Below, in pieces: positions 1 to 9,546 of a stretch of 64,000 nt of DNA; position 1 is the first letter of the stretch, and every line of letters begins with the position of its first letter. Made by a program: the position numbers and the translations under genes. Source of the stretch: Neurospora tetrasperma FGSC 2508 (taxonomy: Eukaryota; Ascomycota; Sordariomycetes; Sordariales; Sordariaceae); NCBI RefSeq assembly GCF_000213175.1, contig NW_009799103.1, forward strand, positions 3,437,921-3,501,920, given 5' to 3'. Under the pieces are notes generated by a model. The model saw only the letters and a program-made list of their open reading frames with translations, made no database searches and was not told the origin of the DNA.

Positions 1-446
1 CCGCCCCCGTGGCCCCGTTCGGTTCCGGCTGGGCATCGCAGTAGGTAACTTCAGGTAACCGTGTTTGGCGATTCCCTTCCCGCGGCCCGCACCGCACCGC
101 AACTGCACAAAACGAGGGAGGGGGGAGGACGCAGTCACTGCAATCTTCCGAACGGGCACCGCATCGATGCATTTCTCCATCCATTCATTCAGTTGCCATC
201 ACGTAAACCCACCGAAGCACGACATATAGAAATGAGGGGTCCAGCACTGCTGCACCTCTTAGCACACACACAAAAGTCAGGACATCACCACCACCGTAGC
301 GAAACGATGGTGATGCTTGGCGGCGTGAAAGCCCAAGATGGAGAACGGCTAAACCCGCGAGCCACGCACGCCCTTGAAGAATACCTCATATTATAACCAA
401 TATATAATCAACAAGGTAGGTACCTAGGTATAGGTAGGTCTACATA
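1..446. other. Gene-free stretch at window edge
   Basis: No convincing gene. The only open frame, 61-396 on the plus strand, has no recognisable domain and a biased composition. The right end (about 411-440) is built of short TAGGTAGGTAC/CCTAGGTA palindromic words that recur elsewhere in the intergenic DNA of this window (about 1265-1420 and 11095-11240). Confidence 0.5.
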
Positions 447-993
447 CAGCAATGTGCCCTGTAAATGCAAGTGGGGCGTGCAGCCGATTTCCTTGCATTT
501 ATTGGGTCCTAGCATTTATTGGTACGGGAGCAGGAGGCTTGTGACTGCTAGTAACCGCCCTGATAAGGGGTTCTGATAGCTGGTAACAACCCCGATACAG
601 TAATGTGCCCTGTTAATGCAACTAATTCCGGCACTATGGGGGACGGCTCAAATCTTTTGCATTAAGGGGGCTTTTGCATTAAGGGGTACCTCACTCACAT
701 ACAAAACTGGGAATCCGGGCCCAAGAAATCGTTTGCATCTAATGGGTCAGTTTGTATGTGTTTGCAAAAGGGGGGCCTTGCATTAACAGGGCACATTACT
801 GTATAGGTAACAGGGGTGCTACAACCCCCTGTAAACTACCCTCTTAGCTGCAAATTTATATGGCGGGCCGGCTGGTGGCTAGCACTTAGCAGCTAGCAGG
901 CATACCATACTAAAATAATCCGTACACAGAAATTCCTAGCAATTATTGGGTCTTAGCATTTATTGGGTCTAGCATTTACAGGGCACATTACTG
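447..993. mobile_element. Outer MITE, TA-flanked, interrupted by a second MITE
   Basis: The ends are inverted repeats: CAGCAATGTGCCCTGTAAATG at the left and its near-perfect reverse complement ending ...CATTACTG at the right. A TA dinucleotide lies immediately outside each end (445-446 and 994-995). TA duplication plus CAG...CTG ends is typical of non-autonomous Tc1/mariner or pogo-like elements. Subterminal direct repeats of the form AGCATTTATTGGGTC occur on both sides (about 485-520 and 940-975). Without the 204-bp insert and its duplicated TA the element would be about 341 bp. It has no coding capacity. Confidence 0.82.
598..801. mobile_element. Inner MITE (204 bp) nested in the outer MITE
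   Basis: Ends CAGTAATGTGCCCTGTTAATG and its inverted copy ...CATTAACAGGGCACATTACTG are about 22 bp long and essentially perfect. Flanking TA dinucleotides sit at 596-597 and 802-803. Two direct copies of TTTTGCATTAAGGGG lie at about 655-690. It is the same family as the element at 17980-18182: the interior (GGCACTATGGGG..., TTTGTATGTGTTTGCA) aligns along its full length. It interrupts the older element at 447-993, so it inserted later. Confidence 0.88.
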
Positions 994-2818
994 TAGGTAG
1001 TCAAACAACCTGGACTCGAGAGCTGGAACTACCCTTAAACGAGAAAAAAAAACTCGTATGTGATGCCGACGCTGTGAAATACGAGCTGCTAGAGGAAGAA
1101 GGGGGGGCTGAAACAGAAATTCGGTCACCGCTTTTACCGAGACACACAAGGAATGTTTCGTCATGTGGGGTTGAACAAGTAGTGTTTCGTTTCGACGAAC
1201 AATGATGAGGGCGTGCAAGAGGGGGGGGACACGACAGGCGCCTGGATGTGAGATGTGATATTGGTTACCTAGAGAGCCTAGGTAGTGTTCTCCTGCTAAT
1301 GTACCAAGTCTAGACTGTAGAACCAGAAATTCTCGTAACTCGGGAATTTCTTTCCAACACTGGAAGCAAGTGACCTGTCGTGTAGTATTTAGGTACTACT
1401 TACTCACCTACCTCGGTCGGTGAGCTTGAGTGTCCCATCACCATCCCGAACAGTGGTGATCCAGATCTTCAGCATGTCCAAATCCGTGGTGATAACTGTA
1501 TAATCACTTGCATCTCCGCTCTGGAAATGGATAACGATGGCGTAAAGGTGCGTCTAGAGTCTCGATAGTCTGGCAAGTCGCACATCAGCCGTGACTACAA
1601 GTCTAGCCAATACATACGACTAATCAATGAGTGCGTGGAGTTGTTGTCTGAGCGCCTCCTCCACTTGACCCTACACCGGGCTTTGGCCCGCTCCTACCCC
1701 CATGCTGGAATCTGAATGCAACAGACCGGCTCGGCATTTAGCCGTCCCGAATTGGGTCCCGGCCAATGAGACAAGAAGATCACCCGCTCGGATCTACAGC
1801 TGTGCGCTTTGCGATCTCGGTGGTTTCCAAACATGGTATGTATCGGGACCTCGGGGGGCCAGGGGGCTAGACTGACTGCAGAGGTTAGAGGATGGCGTTT
1901 TTGTTCTTTCCCAGATCTTCATTAGAGGCTTGAGACTTGGGGACCTCCCGTCTTGACTGCTCATCTGACGAGACCGCTCTCTTCCTCCCCCTTGAATGGT
2001 TCGGGATTCCAGGCCAATGGCCATATGCACGAGGATTGTCTTGTCGGGGTCCCTAAAAAACTTCCGGTAACTAGATAATACGAACAGCCTTGAGCATTCG
2101 GTGTTTGAAAGGGACGCGTAACGAGTACACCACACATTCTCAACTCGATCCTTACAGCCTGGGGCGGGAAGTGGCCATGATCCTGCAGGTCGCCGACTGC
2201 GAAAGCTTGGTGGTTACCTGTTAGCGTCACCCAACAGCCATCTCCGAAGACCTGCGTGGTGAAACAGCCCCACGAGCACTTACATACAGCACAAAATAAC
2301 TGGTTAACCATCGATCTCGCCCCCTTGATCATGGACTAGTGTATGCATGACGTGAGTTCCATTGTTAAGGATCCTCCAGTGTTTTTCTCTTCTGCTGGCC
2401 ATCCACCCGCCCGCCCGCAAAACCCAAACCGAACCTCTTCGAGTTTTCCCGATCAAGGATCCCTTGCCTTTCGAGAATCCCATCGGGAACTCTCTGCAGT
2501 TCCATGTTGGGGGGTTAACCTCTCTTTACAGACGCTCAATCTTAGGTAGTCAACCCCTATCCACTCCCCGTCAGGGTCCGAATTGTGTGACATTATAATT
2601 GGTGAGTGTGGGGTTAATGTCACACTGACTTGGACCGGCAGGGACCAGAAACGGAAGGGCCATCGTAGGTGGGGGGGTAGCTACCATTCCGGAAGGTCTC
2701 AGGGTATTCCCAGCTTTCAGCTATGCGGCAATGTCGATCATTAGACTGCTGAGAGATCTTATCTAGGCGGCTAGCGGGGACTCGGATTCTCATCTGGGTG
2801 GTTGATTGATGCTCTCCA

Positions 2819-2852
<34 letters not shown>

Positions 2853-3296
2853 AATTCGCATCTCCCTGCTTGTATGTCATGTCAACAACAAATCAATGTT
2901 CCGATGTTGACCGTAGCTTCTTCTTCCACTGTGCTTCTAGGGCCCTCCATGTTGAAACAGGAAAGAGGCGTCGAAATGAGACTGAAAAAAGGGCATGAGA
3001 CTGCCTTCGCTTTTCTCCCCCCCATCGTGAGAGTGACACTTGGGACAATTTGTCAATGCCGTTCACTCATCTTATTCAGCCAGCTTCTCCGTCTCACCCT
3101 ACCCATCAATATCCCCGTCCTCAAACCTGTCTTGGTCTCAAAGTGGTAGCTCCGTTACACCAGGTTGAAGCCCCCTCCCATCCACTTTTGCACGCCGTCA
3201 CTCGTCAACCGCCACCATTAGCAACATCTCAACAACAAGCTGACGGGATAATTCACGCTTGCGGTTGCTCAGATTGCCCTTCTTCCTCCTTCTCCA
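994..3296. other. Gene-poor region before the zinc-cluster gene
   Basis: No gene can be supported. Several short frames are open on both strands (for example 1961-2332 minus), but none has a domain, plausible codon pattern or splice partner. The stretch holds a GCT/CTG microsatellite at about 2818-2850 and a purine/pyrimidine-skewed part near 3000-3250 that probably includes the promoter and 5' leader of the gene starting at 3297. Confidence 0.5.
2818..2851. repeat. (GCT)n / (CTG)n trinucleotide microsatellite
   Basis: About 11 uninterrupted CTG units. They create a poly-Ser or poly-Cys run in spurious open frames, which is why those frames were not called as genes. Confidence 0.9.
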
Positions 3297-5351
3297 ATGC
3301 CGTCGGGACAACGAAGTAAAAGTGGATGTTGGACTTGTCGTCTACGCCGCAAAAAGTGTCTCGAAGGAGGACCACCCTGCTCAAACTGCGAATCTCGAGG
3401 CATATTTTGCCATGGTTACGGTCCCAAACCCAACTGGAAAGATAGAGGAGACAGGGAAAGAGAAGAGGCGAACAGGCTTCAACTCCAGACACGAAGACGT
3501 CGAAGATCAACGGCCACCCAAAGCCATGCCTCTCACCCATCCGTATCCGAATCGTCGACATCTTCCAGGGGCACTATCGACATCGGTAGCCCTCCTATCC
3601 TGGCCGCCGAGTCACCTTCGCTGTCGCCGTTCTTGTCGTCCGACTTCTCGTTCGCCTTGTCCCCTTCCTCCGGGCATGAACGAAACACAGCGATAGAGTT
3701 CGAATTTCTTGATGCCCTAACAATAGCCCCCGACTCTCTCACTGCCTCTTACAACGATGATATCTGGGCGAGTCATGGCCAAACGGATGCAGCGCTGGTC
3801 GAGATTTCACCCTTGGACCCCACAATAGCCCTACAGCGTCTTCCTGAAGTTTCGGAACACTCCAAGCAGCCATCAGAAGTGCCAACACCGCTCAGTCTCT
3901 CCTGTTTGGGCTCCGACAATGGCACTGGTTCGGGAATGCATGGTCCCCCAACTTCAGAGAATGATATCGAGTTGGTCATGCACTTCATCGGCGAGACGTG
4001 TCCGTTACAACATGGTTCCTATCGTTCGTCATCAGCAACACAGAGGAGTTGGGCACTCTTCCTGCTGATGAGGTCTCCGACATTTTATCATGCTTCTCTC
4101 GGCATGAGCGCCTATCACATGTCCCTGACTCTTTCTGGACATAGTGATGCTCGCGCTAGAGCAGTCCATGACTACCAATCGCACAGGATGCAAGCTTTGG
4201 ACAGCTTTTGTGAGCTTATGGACTCTAAACGGCAACGTTCTGGGGGAGTGTTTGGCGAAAGCTTGATATGCTCGGTACAGCTTGCCCTGTTGGAGGTGAG
4301 TAAGATCAGCCGCTGACCCAATGCAAGGTTTTCAGGTGGTTGTTGTTGTTGTTGACTTTTACCCCAGGCTTTAGGCAAAAACATGCAAAGCTGCCACTCG
4401 TACCTCTCTTCGGCAGTCCAAATCCTCCTTGACGACCTGCGCCAGGCCTCCTCGACGACTGATAGCGGGAACAACACATCTTCTATAGCTCCATCCCAGC
4501 AACAGCAACTCCCTCTCAGTCTCCCATTAGGCACCAGTAGCCCAGTGCCACCTGGTCCGTCTCCCATGGAGCAAACAGCTCTCTCTTTCTTTCGTGCCAT
4601 TCTGATCTGGAATGACATCCTCTCGTCCTCTTCCCTCAAGAAAATTCCTTCTGCGGCCGCCTCCTACCGGGACCTCCTCACCTCTTCACCCTCTTTCTGT
4701 GTTTCTTTCCAGTCCACCACGGGCTGTGAACCATGGATCCTCGTAGCGATAATGGACGCCACTGCCCTCGAAGTTTGGAAGAGAGACCAGGAGAATCAAG
4801 GCAACCTCAGTATAAGAGAGCTGGTCAACCGCGCCTCCAAACTGGAGAATAGAGTTGAAGAAGGGATCCAGCGCTTGGAAGGTAGCGGTAGCAACAGCGG
4901 TCTTCAAAGCTTGGTCTTCTCTTACGCCTTGCTTACACACTTGCACTCCATTGTGTCAGGGCCATTGGCCAGTGTGCCTGAGATAAGCGAGAGTATTGAG
5001 CGTTCCCTTGCGGTCTGGCAGCGGATCCCCGAGTCTATAAGCCCCAGGAGCTTGGCTTGGCCATATTGCGTCTGCGCGAGTCTGGCAACAAGGGAGCAAA
5101 GGGAAGTATTCAGAGAATTCTTGATCCCTGACCGCTTGTCAAGTGTTGACTCGACGCTGGGAAGTTTGAGAGAGTTGAAAGCTGTTGTTGAAGAATGCTG
5201 GAGGCTAGTTGATGGGGTCAGAAGGGGATCAGGTTTCATGTCTGAGGAGAGTAATGGCGGTGGAAGAGATCGGTTGCTTTCTACCTCGTCCGTGAAGGTC
5301 GATTGGAGGGAAGTTATGCAGCGATCGAATTTGGGGCTGTTGTTTACTTGA
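3297..5351 (+). CDS. Zn2Cys6 fungal transcription factor
   Basis: Predicted nuclear DNA-binding regulator of about 660 residues. Exon 1 is 3297-4295. A 72-nt intron, 4296-4367 (GTGAGT...CCCAG), joins ALLE to ALGKNMQSC in frame. Exon 2 is 4368-5351. The N terminus holds the zinc cluster with six cysteines at residues 11, 14, 21, 28, 31 and 38 (C-X2-C-X6-C-X6-C-X2-C-X6-C, with the usual RLRRKKC basic stretch). A Ser/Pro-rich linker follows, then a helical C-terminal region resembling the fungal_trans_2 class. Its target is unknown. It lies about 1.4 kb upstream of, and on the same strand as, the repeat-peptide precursor at 6768, so it could be a pathway regulator, but that is only proximity. 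The skipped acceptor at 4335 would bring in a stop codon, which supports 4367. Confidence 0.85.
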
Positions 5352-6767
5352 ATTTCTGTAAGATTGGTCCCAGAGACTATTAGGTCAGTTGTCTGGGGCC
5401 TTTGTGGAAAGTAAGAAGACATCCCAGTGAGCAGTCGGACACGAAAGCATTGTTGAAATATTGCAACAGTGTGCGAAACAATCTCTCCGGATGCGCTGGG
5501 CGCTGGAGATTCGGTCCCCTGAGGTGAACTTGATCTTTTATGCTCAAGAACCAGAGACTTCCCAGAGCAATCTCCATAGCAGAACGATTACTGGCGGCGA
5601 GTCGCTGACCGCTGCAGCTGGTTGGCGAGCAAACCCGAGGAGTGAACTTTGGTAGTAAGGAAACCAACAGAAAGGCGGACAATTTGCTCCGGTTCTGCGT
5701 CTCCTGGTCTATGGCCCTAGTTGACGGGAATGCCATAATCACACCGAAAACATCTGCTCCCACACTTTCCAGATGATTCATTATGCGCTTGCCAAGACTC
5801 AGGATGCCATATTTTGAATGCCTTGGTGCACTGTTTCACTCCCAGCAAATTTTCAACGAGGGTAGCGCTTGACAGATTGAAAGGGCAGTGCCGTTCTTGA
5901 CTCGTAAAGGAGCCTTTACGGAGGGTATGATGAACAGGGCGCTACTGACACCCTTAAGTGGAAAGGAACAGGGAAATTGGACGGTAACACCCTCCGGCTC
6001 GACGGGGTGGTGAAACCAACCTGACCCTAGGTTCCTCTCTGTAACGGTCTCGTAATTCGAGTGCCTTTCTTGCGTAGCTGTTTCTCAAAGCGAGGCGCTG
6101 GCCTACTGAGCCTTGATCGCAAGAATTCATAGAAGCGCGGCGCTTGAGCTGCGCCAATGTGGAAGAAAGGGGGCAAGCGAAAAGATGTAACAAATGTACG
6201 AAACGGAAGTCGCGACCCTGTTCACAAGGAATTCCTACTAGAATACACGTTGGATCGTCAACAGGGGAATATAGAAGGCATCAGATATGTGATGCCGCAG
6301 GTAAGTGTGTAGTGAAAATAACGCTCGCAATGATGAACTGCGTTAAACGCCGGTGTGAGTGCCCGAACTTTCCGGCGCCGTTCAATTGCCTGCTCACAAC
6401 ATGCGCCTTAAAGCTTGACGGACACAGCTTTGGTAATTCATCACCGAAGCGGATCTGGCGAGCGATGCGTTTGTGTGGCGCTTGTCGTTGGGTTCGGCTC
6501 GCTGAATCGACAACGTGCTGCCCAAACGCTATCTGGCAAGGAGCATCTTGGAGCAGGGTGAGGTGACTCGGAGGCGCCACGATTGTAGTCGGCAAAGATC
6601 GAAGTAGGCTTTTTGGGTATAAGTGATCAGGGAATCTTCTTGATATTCCAGTCGTCAGTTATCACTCAGTCACACGTCTTATCACCAGACTAAAGGCAGA
6701 CACCTACACCTTACTACGCCATTGAAAATTTCCCCACTTAATCTCGAGTCGACACGCAACCCTCACC
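5352..6767. other. Intergenic region upstream of the repeat-peptide gene
   Basis: No supportable gene. The cysteine-containing frame 6144-6566 and the minus-strand frame 5380-5781 have no recognisable motifs. I looked specifically for the HxxHC motif of DUF3328/UstY tailoring oxidases on both strands and did not see it. Confidence 0.5.
6618..6623 (+). promoter_or_regulatory. Candidate TATA box of the repeat-peptide gene
   Basis: TATAAG lies about 145 bp before the ATG at 6768. Two GATA-type words (TTATCA) follow within about 60 bp, at about 6659 and 6679. Position and wording are plausible for a core promoter, but nothing tests them here. Confidence 0.35.
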
Positions 6768-7506
6768 ATGAAGTACTCGAGTTCCATCCTGATCGCAGCT
6801 TTCTGCGTTAGCGTCCTTGCCGCTCCTGCTGCCAAGGTCAGTCTCTCACAGTAAGAGCACCGTGATTTGATGTCCCATGTTGCTAATCAGAGAGGGCGAA
6901 TAGCGTTCATCCGTTGAGGATTACGTGATCGAGGTCGACAAGCGTTCTTCGGTTGAGGACTATGTCATCCCCATCGACAAGAGGTCTTCGGTTGAGGATT
7001 ACGTGATTTCCGTCGACAACAAGCGCAGCTCGGTTGAAGACTACGCAATCGGGGTCGATAAGCGTGGTGCTGTCGAAGACTATGTCATCCCCATCGACAA
7101 GCGTAGCGCCGTCGAGGACTACGTGATCGAGGTCGACAAGCGCCACAACTCCGTCGAGGACTACGCCATCGGGGTCGATAAGCGTGGTTCTGTCGAAGAC
7201 TATGTCATCCCCATCGACAAGCGTAGCGCCGTCGAGGACTACGTGATCGAGGTCGACAAGCGCCACAACTCCGTCGAGGACTACGCCATCGGGGTCGATA
7301 AGCGTGGTTCTGTCGAAGACTATGTCATCCCCATCGACAAGCGTAGTGCCGTCGAGGACTATGTGATCGAGGTCGACAAGCGCCACAACTCCGTCGAGGA
7401 CTACGCCATCGGGGTCGATAAGCGTGGTTCTGTCGAAGACTATGTCATCCCCATCGACAAGCGTAGTGCCGTCGAGGACTATGTGATCGAGGTCGACAAG
7501 GCCTAA
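6768..7506 (+). CDS. Dikaritin-type RiPP precursor with 15 Kex2-spaced repeats
   Basis: A secreted precursor of about 223 residues. Exon 1 (6768-6836) encodes a signal peptide (basic start, hydrophobic run, small residues AAPAA near the cleavage point). A 67-nt intron (6837-6903, GTCAGT...AATAG) follows. Exon 2 (6904-7506) is entirely 15 tandem units of 11-12 residues. Each unit is S/G/H-x-VED, then a core, then KR, the Kex2 cleavage site; the last unit ends KA-stop. Cores: YVIPID in five units, YVIEVD in five, YAIGVD in four and YVISVD in one. In known fungal dikaritins, YVIPID is the phomopsin A core and YAIG the ustiloxin B core, and acidic residues preceding a Tyr-led core are typical. 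The peptides would be cut by Kex2 in the secretory route, then cyclised through Tyr by DUF3328/tyrosinase-type enzymes; none of these is visible here. Related products are antimitotic mycotoxins. The real product is unknown. Confidence 0.9.
7081..7500 (+). repeat. 120-bp tandem repeat array inside the precursor gene
   Basis: Three consecutive 120-bp units (7141-7260, 7261-7380, 7381-7500) are preceded by a matching half unit (7081-7140). Units are identical except for two synonymous C-to-T changes (AGC/AGT and TAC/TAT). Each unit encodes three peptides in fixed order: YAIGVD, YVIPID, YVIEVD. This is recent unit amplification on top of the older 11-12-codon repeat. Confidence 0.95.
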
Positions 7507-8553
7507 ATGACCGCCTGGGACAGGTCAGCACAATGAGATATGGTGAGGGACCAGGCTGGGAACGGGCGGAACAATATGGGATGCTTGGAGGACTGCGACT
7601 TGGCTTCTCTTTGGTGATTGCTTTGGGTCTGGGAAATCGTGGAAAGGGCATTGACGGCAACGTGTTACGACTTGTGAGGACGACTTTTGGCCTAGGAATG
7701 TTCTGGACTTATGATGTAACGTTTTGACGTACCTTCACTCTTTTAGCTAGGAAAGTGAGCACAGTGATGGTGTATCCTTCTCGTTCGTCTGATTTATGTG
7801 CTTGCTTTTGTGCCTTTGAGATGCTGACTTGGCGATATTTCCATGTGGATGGCCTCCTTTGAGACCAGGACGGGAAAAAGAGAGCTCACTTTACGGATGA
7901 CAAAGACCAAAGTAGTACCTTGCATTGAAAAAAAGACAGCAATAAGCATTTCTTGGAGGTGTCTGTTACCTTTGAATGAGATTCCAACTCGAGGAATCCA
8001 TTGCCGACACGGGCATCGATGGCTACAGTGGCTCAATTGAATGTGCAACTGAAAGGAGACGAAACGAAAGGGACAAGAACTCGAGAGTTGCCTTGACAAG
8101 ACGAAAACTGGACCGGCAACAGCGCACCTAGGCAAGCATGGGCAGTGGGATGTCCAAACGCCACCTGCAACCGCGCTTGCCCGCATTTACATACGCCACA
8201 CAGGAAGGCACGGCAGGCAGCATTGATAGGACACTGCGAAAAGATGGAAATTACCTGGAAAAGCCTCATTGCTATGGAAGGAACGAAGACAACAACCCCG
8301 CTCCTGAAAATTCTCTACCTATGTCAACTTAATCCACCCGTCGACAGAATGGACTTCCTCTCTGAGACTTCAGCAACCTCACCGCCTCCGTGTCTTGTGC
8401 TTCCTGCTCTCGCAATCTCCACAGTTCCCTTTTCCTGGTCTCTGGAATAGGTTTCGCCCATTTCTCTGCCTCCTCTTTTCTTTTCTTCCCCTCCATCCAT
8501 CTGTTTCTATCTTCTTCAGTCCAGCGCGGCGGGAAATAATCGTCCAATCCGTT
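7507..8553. other. Intergenic region after the repeat-peptide gene
   Basis: Contains the 3' flank of the precursor gene and no supportable coding region on either strand. Open frames such as 7794-8186 minus have no motif. No DUF3328-like HxxHC box was seen. Confidence 0.45.
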
Positions 8554-9504
8554 CTAGGGATGGCGACGATGTCCATGAGACGATGGTGCCGTTAGTAGCT
8601 CGTCACTGAAACCCCGGCGACGAGGGCGACGCATGTTGGCGGTGGGACCAGAGACATGCTGTGGCGGATAAGGATCGGCAGTTGGGTGCACGCGGTAGGA
8701 GGGAACTCGATATACGCGATGAGTCGGATCCTCGTTTTCAGGTTCTTGCTGATAATGACTGCTATCATCCGACTCAGAAACAGTCACGACGGTTGGAGGA
8801 GGGGGGTAGGATGGAGAAAATGAAGCCTGGGGACGGGTGGGGACTGGTATAGCAGAAGGCGAAGCATATTCGACCCCCGAAGGCCGTTCCCTCCTCCAAG
8901 AACTTCTTTCAAGGTATGCCTGACGAGATGGGCTTGGGCATGCGTTGAGTTCTCCAATGAGCTCGGCCGTGTTCTTCTTCGAATATCTTCTCTTCGGTAA
9001 ATTCCATCCGCGATTCGAACCTCTGGATGACCGAGAGTAGCTGGAAGGGGGTGGAGTTGGAGGACTGAAACTGTTCCCAAGGTTCAATCCCAACAATGAT
9101 TTCCATAAGGGCGCTGGTGCTACTTCGCTCTTCATCTCCATGCCCTCCTCTGCGTTCTTCACCTTTTGCTTAGACCGTTGGTTATCGGTAGTGGGGTTGC
9201 TCCCCAGCTGCATGCTATCCATGAAGTCTTCCAACCGCCGGAGTATTTGCGACATCCGGCCTCGATCATCACCAGCAGTATTCTCAGTGACAATACAGGC
9301 AGAAGGCGGCCTAGATGACTCTTTGGGTGAGCACGTATCCCGCGGTTCCTGTTTCACGTACCGTTCTCCATTGATGAATATCTCTTTCTGCCTTTCCCCT
9401 TCATTTCCATCTCCCTGAATACCCTCTTCTTTCCTTTTCCTTCTAAACCTATCCCAACTCTCCCTCTCCCTCCTCGCCTGCCCCTCCAATTCCGTCTCCT
9501 TCAT
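8554..9504 (-). CDS. Low-complexity hypothetical protein, Pro/Ser/Arg-rich
   Basis: A frame of 316 codons from an ATG at 9504 to a stop at 8554. I do not recognise a family. The N terminus is highly charged (RRERESWDRFRRKRKEEG), followed by a Pro/Ser-rich middle and an Arg/His-rich C terminus, with no membrane segment or signal peptide. It starts only 42 bp beyond the stop of the same-strand frame at 9547-10272 and its frame stays open upstream of the ATG, so the two may be exons of one gene. A phase-0 join from a weak donor near 9592 (GTTTAT) to an acceptor ending GTCAG near 9527 would do it, but the stronger-looking donor GTGAGG at 9560 does not keep frame. Confidence 0.5.
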   Translation of the reverse strand: MKETELEGQARRERESWDRFRRKRKEEGIQGDGNEGERQKEIFINGERYVKQEPRDTCSPKESSRPPSACIVTENTAGDDRGRMSQILRRLEDFMDSMQLGSNPTTDNQRSKQKVKNAEEGMEMKSEVAPAPLWKSLLGLNLGNSFSPPTPPPSSYSRSSRGSNRGWNLPKRRYSKKNTAELIGELNACPSPSRQAYLERSSWRRERPSGVEYASPSAIPVPTRPQASFSPSYPPPPTVVTVSESDDSSHYQQEPENEDPTHRVYRVPSYRVHPTADPYPPQHVSGPTANMRRPRRRGFSDELLTAPSSHGHRRHP

Positions 9505-9546
9505 CGTCTTGTGATGTACATTACTCTGACTTTGAGTGGATCCCGC

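Noticed and set aside
2620-2880. Minus-strand frame with a long Ser run
   Set aside because: The run comes from a CTG microsatellite, and the rest has no coding signature.
6144-6566. Cysteine-containing open frame upstream of the peptide gene, considered as a tailoring enzyme
   Set aside because: No HxxHC, copper-binding or other motif; cysteines are irregular and there is no splice partner.
6907-7386. Minus-strand Val/Asp-rich repetitive frame
   Set aside because: It is the antisense shadow of the repeat array.
7081-7500. CRISPR array
   Set aside because: The repeats are in-frame coding units with no unique spacers, in a eukaryotic genome.
6768-7506. Alpha-factor-like mating pheromone precursor (for example Neurospora ccg-4)
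   Set aside because: The layout (signal peptide, KR-separated repeats) is similar, but the repeat units contain none of the Trp/Cys-rich pheromone sequence; they carry Tyr-led, acidic-preceded cores as in dikaritins.
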